38,643 nucleotides of DNA from Actinomycetes bacterium (GCA_023389745.1 JAEWED010000240.1:1-38643), one strand, 5' to 3'. Positions 14,772 to 23,774 are shown, counted from the stretch's first letter. Program-made: numbers and translations. The notes: generated from the letters alone by a model not told the origin.

Positions 14772-16570
14772 TGAGCGCCCAGGGGCTGATCCAACTCCTC
14801 GTGCTGTTCGTGGCACTCGCGGTGACGGTGCCGCCGCTCGGCCGATACATGGCGGCGGTGTACGGCACCGCGGACGATCCCACGTCGGGCCCGGGCCCGG
14901 GCCCGGCGCCCGGTGACCGTCTGTTCCTGCCCGTCGAGCGACGGATCTACCGCCTGCTCGGCGTGGACGACCGTCGCGAGCAGCGCTGGAACGTCTACGC
15001 GGTCTCGCTGCTCGCGTTCTCGCTCGTGAGCGTGCTGCTCAGCTACCTGATCCTCAGGCTCCAGGGAGCGCTGCCGTTGAACCCGACCGGCATGTCCGCC
15101 GTCGGCGAGTTCGGCGCGTTCAACGCCGCGGTCAGCTTCACGACGAACACGAACTGGCAGTGGTTCTCGAGCGAGCTCACGGTGAGCCACCTCACCCAGA
15201 TGCTGGCGTTCACCGTGCAGAACTTCGTGTCGGCCGCGGTCGGCATGGCCGTGGCGGTCGCGATCATCCGGGGCATCCTGCGACGGCGCGGCCGGACCCT
15301 CGGCAACTTCTGGGTCGACCTGGTGCGCGGCACGTTGCGCATCCTGGTGCCGATCGCGCTCGTCGCCGCCGTCGTGTTCATCGCCGTGGGTGTCACCCAG
15401 AACCTCCGGGGCGACACCGTGGCGACGACGGTCGACGGCTCGGCGACCGCGACGGTCGTCGCCGAGGACGGCAGCGAGTCCCAGGTGCCCGTCACCGAGC
15501 AGGCCATCCCCGGCGGTCCGGTCGCCTCGCAGCTGTCGATCCGCGACCTCGGCACGAACGGCGGCGGGTTCTACAACACCAACGGCGCGCACCCGTTCGA
15601 GAACCCCAACGGCTGGTCGAACCTGCTCGGCCTCTACCTGATCTTGTTGATCCCGTTGGCGTTCCCGGTCATGTTCGGCCGTCTGGTGGGCCAGCGTCGC
15701 CAGGGTGCGGTGCTGCTCGGCGTGATGGTCCTGCTGCTCGTGTCGTCGATGTTCCTCGTGTCGTTCTTCGAATCCGGCGGGAACCCGGCGGCGACGCCGC
15801 TGGGGGTCGACCAGGCCCAGTCCGCGCAGCAGGCCGGCGGGAACATGGAGGGCAAGGAGGTCCGGTTCGGACCCGCGACGTGCGCCCAGTACGCCGCCGC
15901 GGCGACGGGCACGTCGACCGGTTCGGTCAACTGCATGCACGACTCGCTGACCCCGGGTGGCGGCGCGGTGCCGATGGTGCTCATGCAGCTCGGCGAGGTC
16001 GCTCCCGGCGGAGTCGGCGCAGGGATGATGGGCATCCTGATCAACGCGCTGCTGGCGGTGTTCATCGCGGGGCTGATGGTCGGGCGGACCCCCGAGTACC
16101 TGGGCAAGAAGATCCAGGCGTCGGAGATGAAGCTCGTCGTGCTCTACATCGTGGCGATGCCGGCCGGCGTGCTCGTGTTCGCCGCGATCAGCGTGGTGCT
16201 GCCGACGGCGCTCACCTCGTTGGCGAACCCCGGGCCGCACGGCCTCAGCGAGGTGCTCTACAACTACGCCTCGGCGGGCAACAACAACGGCTCGGCGTTC
16301 GCCGGCATGTCGACCGGCACCGACTGGTACACGCTGACCATGGGCGTCTCGATGCTGGTCGGGCGCTTCCTGTTGATCATCCCCGCACTCGCGCTCGGCG
16401 GCTCCCTGGTCCGCAAGAACGTGACGCCGGCGACCGCCGGCACGTTCCCGACGGACTCGCCGCTGTTCTTCGGTCTGCTGACGGGCGTGATCCTCATCGT
16501 CGCCGGCCTCACGTTCTTCCCCGCCCTCGCGCTCGGCCCGATCGTCGAGCAGCTCACCCTGGCGAGCTGA
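14771..16570 (+). CDS. kdpA: KdpA, K+-translocating subunit
   Basis: A 599-residue channel-like subunit of the high-affinity Kdp pump, related to the Trk/Ktr/HKT superfamily. It binds and moves K+ in the membrane, energised by KdpB. Family segments are clear: PLGRYMAAVY near the N-terminus, FTTNTNWQW, DLGTNGGGFYNTNGAHPFENPN (given here in part: GTNGGGFYNTNGAHPF), GRTPEYLGKKI and NYASAGNNNGSAFAG, which supply the selectivity-filter loops. The length is close to the usual 560-600 residues. ATG overlaps the kdpF stop by one base. After its stop a 70-base gap leads to kdpB, the only sizeable gap in the operon. Confidence 0.97.
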   Translation: MSAQGLIQLLVLFVALAVTVPPLGRYMAAVYGTADDPTSGPGPGPAPGDRLFLPVERRIYRLLGVDDRREQRWNVYAVSLLAFSLVSVLLSYLILRLQGALPLNPTGMSAVGEFGAFNAAVSFTTNTNWQWFSSELTVSHLTQMLAFTVQNFVSAAVGMAVAVAIIRGILRRRGRTLGNFWVDLVRGTLRILVPIALVAAVVFIAVGVTQNLRGDTVATTVDGSATATVVAEDGSESQVPVTEQAIPGGPVASQLSIRDLGTNGGGFYNTNGAHPFENPNGWSNLLGLYLILLIPLAFPVMFGRLVGQRRQGAVLLGVMVLLLVSSMFLVSFFESGGNPAATPLGVDQAQSAQQAGGNMEGKEVRFGPATCAQYAAAATGTSTGSVNCMHDSLTPGGGAVPMVLMQLGEVAPGGVGAGMMGILINALLAVFIAGLMVGRTPEYLGKKIQASEMKLVVLYIVAMPAGVLVFAAISVVLPTALTSLANPGPHGLSEVLYNYASAGNNNGSAFAGMSTGTDWYTLTMGVSMLVGRFLLIIPALALGGSLVRKNVTPATAGTFPTDSPLFFGLLTGVILIVAGLTFFPALALGPIVEQLTLAS

Positions 16571-16580
16571 TGCACGCCGC

Positions 16581-16610
16581 CAGTTCCGTCCCGGACCGCA
16601 GTTCCGTCCC
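16581..16610 (+). repeat. 12-bp direct repeat after kdpA
   Basis: CAGTTCCGTCCC occurs at 16581-16592 and 16599-16610, an 18-bp period, beginning 11 bases after the kdpA stop. It lies in the only long gap of the operon and inside a 27-codon frame (16570-16653) linking kdpA and kdpB. Confidence 0.8.
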
Positions 16611-16640
16611 AGTCCCCGAACCCGACCACGAGGGCAACCC

Positions 16641-18803
16641 ATGCCGACACTGACCGAACCACCGCGCTCCGAGGAACCGCCCCCCGAACCATCGACCCCC
16701 GACAGCCATCCGGTCGCCGTTCCGGACGGGCCGCGTCGGGGACGTGCCGGCCGCTCGTTCTTCGACGCCGCGATCGTGGTGCCCGCATCGCGCGACGCGT
16801 TCAGGAAGCTCGATCCGCGGGTGATGGCCCGCAACCCCGTGATGTTCATCGTCGAGGTGGGTGCAGTGCTCACCACGGTGCTGGCCGCGACCGACTGGGG
16901 TTCGAACACCCACCAGCAGAACCTGTTCGCCGTCTCGGTGGCGGTGTGGCTCTGGGCGACGGTGCTCTTCGCCAACTTCGCCGAGGCGATGGCCGAGGGG
17001 CGCGGCAAGGCCCAGGCCGACGCGCTGCGCACCACGGTCGCCGAATCGGTCGCCCGGGTGCGGCTGCCCGACGGCTCCGTCGTCGAACGGCCCTCGACCC
17101 GCCTGCAGCTCGACGACCTGTGCATCGTGTCCGCCGGCGAGGTCATCCCGGGCGACGGCGACGTCGTCGAGGGCATCGCCACGGTCGACGAATCCGCGAT
17201 CACCGGCGAGTCCGCACCGGTGATCCGCGAGTCCGGCGGTGACCGATCGGCGGTCACCGGCGGCACCAGGGTCCTCTCCGACGAGATCGTCGTGCGGATC
17301 ACCGCCCGTCCCGGCGAGACCTTCCTGGACCGGATGATCGCGCTCGTCGAGGGCGCGGACCGCCAGAAGACGCCGAACGAGATCGCGCTGTCGATCCTGC
17401 TCGCCGGGCTGACGATCATCTTCCTGCTCGCCGTGGTGACGCTGCAGCCCTTCGCGGTGTACTCGGGCGCGAAGCAGCCCGTCATCGTGCTGGTCGCCCT
17501 GTTGGTGTGCCTGATCCCCACGACCATCGGCGGCCTGCTGTCGGCCATCGGCATCGCGGGCATGGACCGACTGGTGCAGCGCAACGTGCTGGCGATGTCC
17601 GGGCGGGCCGTCGAGGCGGCCGGTGACGTGTCGACGCTCCTGTTGGACAAGACCGGCACCATCACCTTCGGTTCCCGGCAGGCGGCGGAGTTCCTGCCGG
17701 TGCACGACGTGCAGGTGCACGAGGTCGCCCGGGCCGCGCTCGAGTCGTCGCTGGCCGACGAGACACCCGAGGGGCGATCGATCGTCGAGCTCGCGACCAC
17801 CGCGTTCGGGCTCGTCGCGCCGGACGGCACCGGCGCGGTGATGGTCCCGTTCACCGCGCAGACCCGGATGTCGGGGATGGACTTCCCGGCGGTCGACGGT
17901 CGCCCGGCCCGCCGGGTCCGCAAGGGCTCCGGTGACTCGGTGCGAGCCGCGCTCGCGGCCGAGGGCGCGGCGGTGCCGATCGAGCTCGGTCCGATCGTGG
18001 AGCGGGTCTCCTCCGACGGCGCGACCCCGCTGGTGGTCTACGAGCACGAGGACGGGCGGCCGCCGCGGGTGCTCGGGGTCGTCCGCCTCAAGGACACGGT
18101 GAAGCCGGGCATGTCCGAGCGGTTCGCGCAGCTGCGCTCGATGGGCATCCGCACCGTCATGATCACCGGCGACAACCCGCTCACCGCGGCGTCGATCGCA
18201 GCCGAGGCCGGTGTCGACGACTTCCTCGCCGAGGCGACCCCCGAGCACAAGATGACGCTGATCCGTTCGGAGCAGGCGGGTGGGCACCTCGTCGCCATGA
18301 CGGGTGACGGCACGAACGACGCCCCGGCGCTCGCCCAGGCCGACGTCGGCGTCGCGATGAACACCGGGACCCAGGCGGCGAAGGAGGCCGGCAACATGGT
18401 CGACCTGGACTCGGACCCGACGAAGCTCATCGAGATCGTCGAGATCGGCAAGCAGCTGCTGATCACCCGGGGTGCGCTCACCACCTTCTCGATCGCCAAC
18501 GACGTCGCCAAGTACTTCGCGATCATCCCGGCCATGTTCGTCGGCGTGTTCCCGGCGCTCGAACGGATCAACGTCATGCGCCTGGGCTCACCCAGCTCCG
18601 CCATCCTCTCGGCGGTCGTGTTCAACGCGTTGATCATCGTCGCCCTCGTCCCGCTGGCCCTGCGAGGGGTGCGCTTCCGAGCGGAGGCTGCGTCGGACGT
18701 GCTGCGACGCAACCTGCTCATCTACGGGCTCGGCGGACTCGTCGCGCCGTTCATCGGGATCAAGGCCATCGATGTGGTCGTCACCGCCCTGGGGGTCAAG
18801 TGA
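16641..18803 (+). CDS. kdpB: KdpB, P-type ATPase catalytic subunit
   Basis: A 720-residue P-type ATPase that hydrolyses ATP to power K+ uptake through KdpA. Key sites: TGES at residues 188-191 (actuator loop; its serine corresponds to the regulatory Ser162 of E. coli KdpB), phosphorylated Asp336 in DKTGT, ITGDNPLTAA and the hinge MTGDGTNDAPAL. Membrane helices flank these, with the CLIPTTIGGLLSAIG helix in the usual place. The N-terminus has an extra Pro/Glu-rich stretch of about 30 residues. GAGGG lies 6-7 bases before ATG 16641. Its TGA overlaps kdpC (TGATG). Confidence 0.98.
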   Translation: MPTLTEPPRSEEPPPEPSTPDSHPVAVPDGPRRGRAGRSFFDAAIVVPASRDAFRKLDPRVMARNPVMFIVEVGAVLTTVLAATDWGSNTHQQNLFAVSVAVWLWATVLFANFAEAMAEGRGKAQADALRTTVAESVARVRLPDGSVVERPSTRLQLDDLCIVSAGEVIPGDGDVVEGIATVDESAITGESAPVIRESGGDRSAVTGGTRVLSDEIVVRITARPGETFLDRMIALVEGADRQKTPNEIALSILLAGLTIIFLLAVVTLQPFAVYSGAKQPVIVLVALLVCLIPTTIGGLLSAIGIAGMDRLVQRNVLAMSGRAVEAAGDVSTLLLDKTGTITFGSRQAAEFLPVHDVQVHEVARAALESSLADETPEGRSIVELATTAFGLVAPDGTGAVMVPFTAQTRMSGMDFPAVDGRPARRVRKGSGDSVRAALAAEGAAVPIELGPIVERVSSDGATPLVVYEHEDGRPPRVLGVVRLKDTVKPGMSERFAQLRSMGIRTVMITGDNPLTAASIAAEAGVDDFLAEATPEHKMTLIRSEQAGGHLVAMTGDGTNDAPALAQADVGVAMNTGTQAAKEAGNMVDLDSDPTKLIEIVEIGKQLLITRGALTTFSIANDVAKYFAIIPAMFVGVFPALERINVMRLGSPSSAILSAVVFNALIIVALVPLALRGVRFRAEAASDVLRRNLLIYGLGGLVAPFIGIKAIDVVVTALGVK

Positions 18804-19387
18804 TGCGTGCGTTCGTCCGTCAGGTCCGCCCTGCCCTGCTCGCGCTGGTGGCGCTCACCGTCATCACCGGCGTGGCCTATCCGCTCGTCGTCCTCGGCGT
18901 CGGTCAGGCGTTGTTCCGCGACCGCGCGAACGGTTCGCTGATCGAGGTCGACGGCACCGTCGTCGGGTCCGAGCTCATCGGCCAGGGATTCGCGGCACCG
19001 GAGTACTTCCACCCCCGACCCTCGGCCGCCGGGGGTGGTTACGACGGCGCGGCGTCGAGCGGGTCGAACCTCGGTCCCACGAACCCCGTGCTGCTCGACG
19101 CCATGGCGCAGCGCGTGAGCGACTACCGAACGCTCAACGGGCTCTCCGGCGACGTCGAGGTCCCGGTCGACGCGGTCACCTCGTCCGGATCCGGCCTCGA
19201 CCCGCACATCAGCGTCGCCAACGCGCGGCTGCAGGCACCCCGCGTGGCCCGTGCGCGCGACATGACCGTCGACGCGGTGCTCGACGTGGTGCAGGATCAC
19301 ATCGACGAACGGGCGCTCGGCGTGCTCGGCGACCCCGGAGTGAACGTCCTGGAACTCAACCTGGCCCTCGACGGCGACCGCGGATGA
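18803..19387 (+). CDS. kdpC: KdpC subunit
   Basis: A 194-residue protein with one N-terminal membrane helix (LLALVALTVITGVAYPLVVLG) and an extracytoplasmic domain with family motifs GSELIGQGF, YFHPRPSAAG, SGSNLGPTNP, VTSSGSGLDPHIS and a C-terminal NVLELNLAL. KdpC is the accessory subunit of KdpFABC, thought to aid ATP or K+ binding. It starts at ATG 18803, overlapping the kdpB stop by one base, in preference to the GTG one codon earlier. Its stop overlaps the kdpD start (ATGA). Confidence 0.96.
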   Translation: MRAFVRQVRPALLALVALTVITGVAYPLVVLGVGQALFRDRANGSLIEVDGTVVGSELIGQGFAAPEYFHPRPSAAGGGYDGAASSGSNLGPTNPVLLDAMAQRVSDYRTLNGLSGDVEVPVDAVTSSGSGLDPHISVANARLQAPRVARARDMTVDAVLDVVQDHIDERALGVLGDPGVNVLELNLALDGDRG

Positions 19388-21939
19388 GCCGAGGTCAGCT
19401 CCGCGTCTACCTCGGCGCCGCACCGGGGGTGGGCAAGACCTACGCGATGCTCGACGAGGGCACCCGGCGCCGGAGCAGGGGAGCCGACGTCGTGGTCGGA
19501 CTGGTCGAGAGCCACGGACGACGGGCGACCGAGGAGATGATCGGTGACCTCGAGGTCGTGCCACGACGATCGGTCGAGCACCGTGGCACGGTCATGACCG
19601 AGATGGACCTGGACGCACTGCTGTTCCGGAACCCCGACGTCGTGCTCGTCGACGAGCTCGCGCACACCAACGCCCCCGGGTCGCGCCACGCGAAGCGCTT
19701 CGGTGACATCGAGGAGCTGCTCGCCGCGGGCATCGACGTGATCTCGACGGTCAACGTGCAGCACCTCGAGTCGGTGAACGACGTGGTCGAGCGGATCACG
19801 GGAGTGCGCCAGCAGGAGACGGTCCCCGACGAGTGGGTCCGGCGCGCCGACCAGGTCGAACTGGTCGACATGACCCCGGAGGCGCTGCGGCGTCGCATGG
19901 CCCACGGCAACGTGTATCCCGCGGACCGCATCGACGCGGCGCTGTCGAACTACTTCCGACCCGGCAACCTGGCGGCGCTGCGCGAGCTGGCGCTGCTGTG
20001 GGTCGCGGACCGCGTCGAGGACCAGCTGCAGTCCTATCTCGCCGCGCACGGCATCGACGAGACCTGGGAGACCCGCGAGCGAGTGATCGTGGCGCTCACG
20101 GGGGCGCCGGGCAACGACTTGATCATCCGCCGGGCGGCGCGCATCGCCGGTCGCATCGGCGGCGACCTGCTGGGTGTGCACGTCGCTCGGGGCGACGGCA
20201 GGGCCGAGGATCTCGGCGGGCGACTCGGTGAGCACCGCGAGCTGCTCGCCGAGCTCGGCGGCACCTACCGCGAGGCGGTCGGCGAGGACGTCGCGGAGGT
20301 GCTCGTCGCGATCGCCCGGGCGGAGCGTGCGACGCAGATCGTCATCGGGTCGAGCCGCCGCACGCGGCGTCAGGAGCTCGTCGGCGGCTCGGTCGTCAAC
20401 GACCTGCTCCGACGCGTCAGGGACATGGACGTGCACGTCATCTCGACCGACGCCGTCGAGCCGCCCCGGCTCCCGCCGGTCCGCCGGCGCCGCGCTGCGC
20501 TGTCGCGTCGCCGTGTGCTGTCGGGCTGGCTGCTCCTCGTGGTGGGCCTGCCCGCGCTCGCCGGGGTGCTCGGGCTCTTCGAGCCCGAGCTGACCCTGGC
20601 CACCGAGCTGCTCCTGGCGCTGCTGCTGGTGGTGGGCGTCGCCGCGTTGGGCGGCCTCGTGCCGGGCCTCGTCGGTGCGGTCGTGGCCGGGCTGATGACC
20701 AACCTGTTGTTCGTCGAGCCGACCGGCACGCTCTCGGTGGACCGGGCGCACAACCTGCTGTCGCTCGGGGTCTTCATGATCGTCGCAGCGACCGTCGCCA
20801 CCCTGGTCGACCGGGTCGCTCGCCGTTCCGCCGAGGCGGCGCGCTCACGCAGCGCTGCCGGTGCGCTCGCCCGGGCCGCGGCGGTCCTGGCGGCGGTGCC
20901 CGATCCGCTCCAGGAGCTCGTCGTGCAGCTGCGCGACACGTTCGCGATGACGTCGGTGTCGGTCGTCGAGCGGACGCCCGACGGCGGCTGGCGCACGGTG
21001 GTGTCCGCCGGTGAGGAGCCTCCGGGGGAACCCGAGCCCGGCGAGCTGCACGTCATCTCCGAGGACGGCAGCGTCGCGGTCGTCGGGCGTGCAGGTCCGA
21101 CGACCGATGCGGACCCCGTGGTGCTCGACGCGTTCCTCGACTCGTTGTCGGTGGCGCTCGAGACCCGGCGCCTGCAGGCGGATGCCGCATCGGCCGAGGT
21201 GCTCGCCGAGGCCGACGCACTGCGCACCGGCATCCTCCAGGCGGTGTCGCACGATCTGCGCACCCCGCTCGCCGGCATCAAGGCGTCGGTGACGAGCCTG
21301 CTGGCCCCGGACGTCTGCTTCGATGCCGCCGACACCGAGGACTTCCTCCGGACGATCGACACCGAGGTGGACCGACTCGACCGGGTGGTCGGCAACCTCC
21401 TCGACATGGGGCGCATCCAGACCGGCACCGTGCGAGCGCTGCGGCGGCCGACCGCGCTCGAAGAGGTCGTCTACGCAGCGGTCGCCAACCTCGGTCTGCG
21501 CGGCGACGCCGTCGAGCTGCGGGTCGACGAGACGGTTCCGCTGGTCGACGTCGACGGGGCGCTGCTCGAGCGGGCACTCGCGAACGTGGTGGCGAACGCG
21601 GTGGCGGTGCAACCGCCGGGCCGGCCGGTGCGCGTCGAGGCCGGCGCCGCCGGCGGGAGCGGCGATGCCCGGGTGCACCTGCGGGTGGTCGACGAAGGTC
21701 CGGGCCTGCCGGAGCAGGACCGGACCCGCGTCTTCGAGCCGTTCCAGCGGCTGGGGGACCGATCGACGCAGGCGGGGGTCGGACTGGGACTCGCGATCGC
21801 GTACGGCTTCACCCGCGCGAACGGTGGTCGACTCGAGCTCGAGGACACCCCCGGCGGCGGGCTCACCGTCGTGTTCGACCTGCCGCTCGCGCAGCCCGAA
21901 CGGGGCGCGGAGCCCGAACGGGGCGCGGAGCTGACATGA
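19384..21939 (+). CDS. kdpD: KdpD sensor histidine kinase
   Basis: An 851-residue K+-responsive sensor kinase. Domains in order: KdpD domain with Walker A GAAPGVGKT at residues 11-19 and the DELAHTNAPGSRH motif; a universal-stress-like domain (VALTGAPGNDLIIRRAARI); a DUF4118 four-helix membrane region from about residue 377; a GAF-like linker; a HisKA domain with phospho-accepting His623 in AVSHDLRTPLAG; and an ATPase domain with ANVVANAV, DEGPGLP and GVGLGLAIA. It would phosphorylate KdpE when K+ is scarce. The last residues repeat QPERGAEPERGAE, coded by an exact 18-bp duplication. ATG overlaps kdpC and the stop overlaps kdpE. Confidence 0.97.
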   Translation: MSRGQLRVYLGAAPGVGKTYAMLDEGTRRRSRGADVVVGLVESHGRRATEEMIGDLEVVPRRSVEHRGTVMTEMDLDALLFRNPDVVLVDELAHTNAPGSRHAKRFGDIEELLAAGIDVISTVNVQHLESVNDVVERITGVRQQETVPDEWVRRADQVELVDMTPEALRRRMAHGNVYPADRIDAALSNYFRPGNLAALRELALLWVADRVEDQLQSYLAAHGIDETWETRERVIVALTGAPGNDLIIRRAARIAGRIGGDLLGVHVARGDGRAEDLGGRLGEHRELLAELGGTYREAVGEDVAEVLVAIARAERATQIVIGSSRRTRRQELVGGSVVNDLLRRVRDMDVHVISTDAVEPPRLPPVRRRRAALSRRRVLSGWLLLVVGLPALAGVLGLFEPELTLATELLLALLLVVGVAALGGLVPGLVGAVVAGLMTNLLFVEPTGTLSVDRAHNLLSLGVFMIVAATVATLVDRVARRSAEAARSRSAAGALARAAAVLAAVPDPLQELVVQLRDTFAMTSVSVVERTPDGGWRTVVSAGEEPPGEPEPGELHVISEDGSVAVVGRAGPTTDADPVVLDAFLDSLSVALETRRLQADAASAEVLAEADALRTGILQAVSHDLRTPLAGIKASVTSLLAPDVCFDAADTEDFLRTIDTEVDRLDRVVGNLLDMGRIQTGTVRALRRPTALEEVVYAAVANLGLRGDAVELRVDETVPLVDVDGALLERALANVVANAVAVQPPGRPVRVEAGAAGGSGDARVHLRVVDEGPGLPEQDRTRVFEPFQRLGDRSTQAGVGLGLAIAYGFTRANGGRLELEDTPGGGLTVVFDLPLAQPERGAEPERGAELT
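21893..21928 (+). repeat. 18-bp perfect tandem repeat at the kdpD 3' end
   Basis: Two identical 18-base units (21893-21910, 21911-21928) end 11 bases before the kdpD stop and duplicate a PERGAE hexapeptide. The second copy also lies directly before the kdpE start. Confidence 0.92.
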
Positions 21940-22643
21940 CCAGCGTGCTGGTGGTCGACGACGAGCCGCAGATCCGCAAGGCGTTGAAGGTCAACCTGAC
22001 CGCCCGGGGCTACCAGGTCGACCTGGCGGCGACCGGCGAGGAGGCGCTGGCGCTGGCCGCGGACCACCACCCCGACGTCGTGCTGCTCGACCTGGGGTTG
22101 CCCGGCATCGACGGGCTCGAGGTGATCGACGGGCTCCGCGGCTGGTCGACCGTCCCGATCATCGTGTTGTCGGTCAGGGGTGAGGAGGCCGACAAGATCG
22201 CCGCGCTCGACGCCGGCGCGGACGACTACGTGTCCAAGCCGTTCGGCATGGGCGAGCTGCTCGCCCGCCTCCGGGCGACGCTGCGTCGCCACCAGCCGGT
22301 CGACGAGGCCCCGGTGGTCGTCACCGCGGCGTTCGAGGTCGACCTCGCGGCGGCCCGGGTGACCCGGACCCTCGACGGCGCTCGTGACGAAGTGCGCCTC
22401 ACCCCGACCGAGTGGTCGATCGTCGAGCGCCTCGTGCGCTCACCGGGCCGACTCGTCACCCAGCGTCAGCTCCTGCACGAGGTCTGGGGCCCCCAGTACG
22501 ACCACGAGACCAACTACCTGCGGGTGCACCTCGCCAACATCCGCCGCAAGCTCGAACCCCAGCCCGGCGCGCCGCGCTACTTCGTGACCGAGCCGGGCAT
22601 GGGGTACCGCTTCGAGCCCGACGGAGTCAGCCCTGGTCGGTGA
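21936..22643 (+). CDS. kdpE: KdpE response regulator
   Basis: A 235-residue OmpR/PhoB-family regulator. The receiver domain has Asp8-Asp9, the phosphorylated Asp52 in LLDLGLPG and the conserved DYVSKPF lysine. The C-terminal winged helix contains LTPTEWSIVERLV, VWGPQYDHETNYLRVHLANIRRK and the closing GMGYRF. As partner of KdpD it should activate the kdp operon, probably at the 11-bp-phased repeat at 13836-13855. It overlaps the kdpD stop (ATGA). Its last 17 bases overlap the convergent carboxymuconolactone-decarboxylase-like gene. Confidence 0.97.
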   Translation: MTSVLVVDDEPQIRKALKVNLTARGYQVDLAATGEEALALAADHHPDVVLLDLGLPGIDGLEVIDGLRGWSTVPIIVLSVRGEEADKIAALDAGADDYVSKPFGMGELLARLRATLRRHQPVDEAPVVVTAAFEVDLAAARVTRTLDGARDEVRLTPTEWSIVERLVRSPGRLVTQRQLLHEVWGPQYDHETNYLRVHLANIRRKLEPQPGAPRYFVTEPGMGYRFEPDGVSPGR

Positions 22644-23289
22644 TCGTCGAGTAGTTGCCGCCCTCCTCGAAGACCTCGAGCCCCGCGTAGCGACCCGCGG
22701 GGTCGGGCATCTCGACGATCGGCTCGTCGCGCTCGTCGAACTCCAGGTGGAGCGCTCGTGACATCGTGGCGTGCATCGCGTACGTGCAGGTGATGTAGGT
22801 CAGCTCCAGGATCTCCTCGTCGGAGATGTGCTCCTGCAGGTTGGTCATCACCGCGTCGGGCGTGCGGCCGTTCTGGAGCACGAGGCAGTCGACGTAGGCC
22901 AGCACGGCACGCTCGGCGGGCGTCCAGCAGTCCGCGATCTGCCAGTTCGGGATCGCCGCGACCTGCTCGTCGGTGAAGCCGTTGTCGCGCATCGCCTTGC
23001 AGTGCTGGGAGAAGACGAACTTCGACTCGTGGGCCCAGCCGGCGCGGATCTGGCCGAGCTCGCGCAGCTTCGGCGACAGCAGGCGCGTGGGGGAGCGGTA
23101 GAACTGCAGGCCTCCGCAGATGTGGTCGAACGCGTCGGGCACCAGCGCGGTGACCGTCCACCAGTTGCCGGGGGTGCCCGACGCGGTGCCCGGATCGGTG
23201 ACGGGGTCGCGGTCGCCGAAGAGCAGTCCGTACATCACCTCGCCGAAGGGGTGGACCTCGGAGCGTGGGACTTCGCGCAGGCGGGGCAT
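22627..23289 (-). CDS. Carboxymuconolactone decarboxylase-like (AhpD-fold) protein
   Basis: A 220-residue all-helical protein of the CMD/AhpD family. The core segment AHESKFVFSQHCKAMRDNGFTDEQ followed by WTPAERAVLAYVDCL (quoted in part: SKFVFSQHCKAMRDNGF) matches the family signature around the active-site helix. The CxxC pair of AhpD peroxidases is absent; a single cysteine sits in QHC, so a decarboxylase-like or other role is more likely than peroxidase. ATG at 23287-23289 has GGAGGT 6 bases upstream, a strong ribosome site. TACGGT (23336-23341, minus strand) could be its -10. Its 3' end overlaps kdpE by 17 bases. Confidence 0.85.
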   Translation of the reverse strand: MPRLREVPRSEVHPFGEVMYGLLFGDRDPVTDPGTASGTPGNWWTVTALVPDAFDHICGGLQFYRSPTRLLSPKLRELGQIRAGWAHESKFVFSQHCKAMRDNGFTDEQVAAIPNWQIADCWTPAERAVLAYVDCLVLQNGRTPDAVMTNLQEHISDEEILELTYITCTYAMHATMSRALHLEFDERDEPIVEMPDPAGRYAGLEVFEEGGNYSTITDQG

Positions 23290-23404
23290 GGCAGACCTCC
23301 AGGTGACGTGGCACGCCCGGGCCGGGCGTCGGCTCACCGTAGGAGACGACCGCTGCGCCGCGACGCTCGGAACGAGCGGCTCCCTGACACGCGGCCCGGC
23401 AGGA

Positions 23405-23653
23405 TCAGGCGCCGACCGTGGACGCGGTCGTCGAGAGCGAGTCGAGCCCGGCGCGCAGCTCATCGATCGGCGGCCAGCCGAAGTCGAGGCGGAAGTGGTG
23501 CCGGTCGGTGTCGAACCAGTGCCCTCGCCGACGAACGTGCTCGCCGTGCTCGCCGTGCAGCACGTCGTAGAAGCGGTCCATGTCGCCGATGACCCCGGCG
23601 CGCACCCGGGGAAAGCACACGACGTCGCCGGTCGGTTCGACCCACTCCAGACG
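23405..23653 (-). pseudogene. Remnant of a class I/II aminotransferase (C-terminal piece)
   Basis: The minus-strand frame ending at the TGA 23405-23407 encodes RLEWVEPTGDVVCFPRVR, later GHWFDTDRHHFRLDFGWP and IDELRAGLDSLS. These are the C-terminal small-domain segments of PLP-dependent class I/II aminotransferases. The rest of such a protein, including the PLP-binding lysine domain, is missing: upstream of 23653 the frame runs into unrelated sequence and then the operator of the divergent flavoprotein gene. A shifted frame between 23650 and 23754 may hold more degraded sequence. About 80 of roughly 380-400 residues survive. I call it a pseudogene left by deletion. Confidence 0.65.
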
Positions 23654-23739
23654 AACACGTCGTTGAGTACTCGGCGGTGTCCTCCACTGGCCAGGGCGTC
23701 GACGGTACCGGCCACGTCGGCGCCGCGAGCGACAGCAAC

Positions 23740-23753
23740 TAGAACGTGTTCCA
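23740..23753 (+). promoter_or_regulatory. KstR-consensus operator upstream of the flavoprotein gene
   Basis: TAGAACGTGTTCCA fits the published KstR consensus TNNAACNNGTTNNA at every defined position. GAAC and GTTC form the inner arms around GT. It overlaps the -35/spacer region of the promoter with -10 at 23763-23768, as expected for repression by a TetR-family protein. No regulator gene is in the window. Confidence 0.72.
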
Positions 23754-23762
23754 ATTCTGCGT

Positions 23763-23768
23763 TACCGT
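23763..23768 (+). promoter_or_regulatory. -10 element of the flavoprotein gene
   Basis: TACCGT inside GTTACCGT (23761-23768), 6 bases before ATG 23775. Octamer and spacing are the same as at 9005-9012. Confidence 0.65.
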
Positions 23769-23774
23769 CATGTC

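Noticed and set aside
14732..17923. Very long open frame (over 1000 codons) on the minus strand across kdpA and kdpB
   Set aside because: It is the antisense shadow of strongly G+C-biased genes; the composition is Arg/Gly/Pro/His-rich low complexity and there is no recognisable domain.
18621..18634. AACGCGTT core resembling a KstR-type site
   Set aside because: It lies deep inside kdpB coding sequence, the outer positions do not fit the consensus, and no promoter follows.
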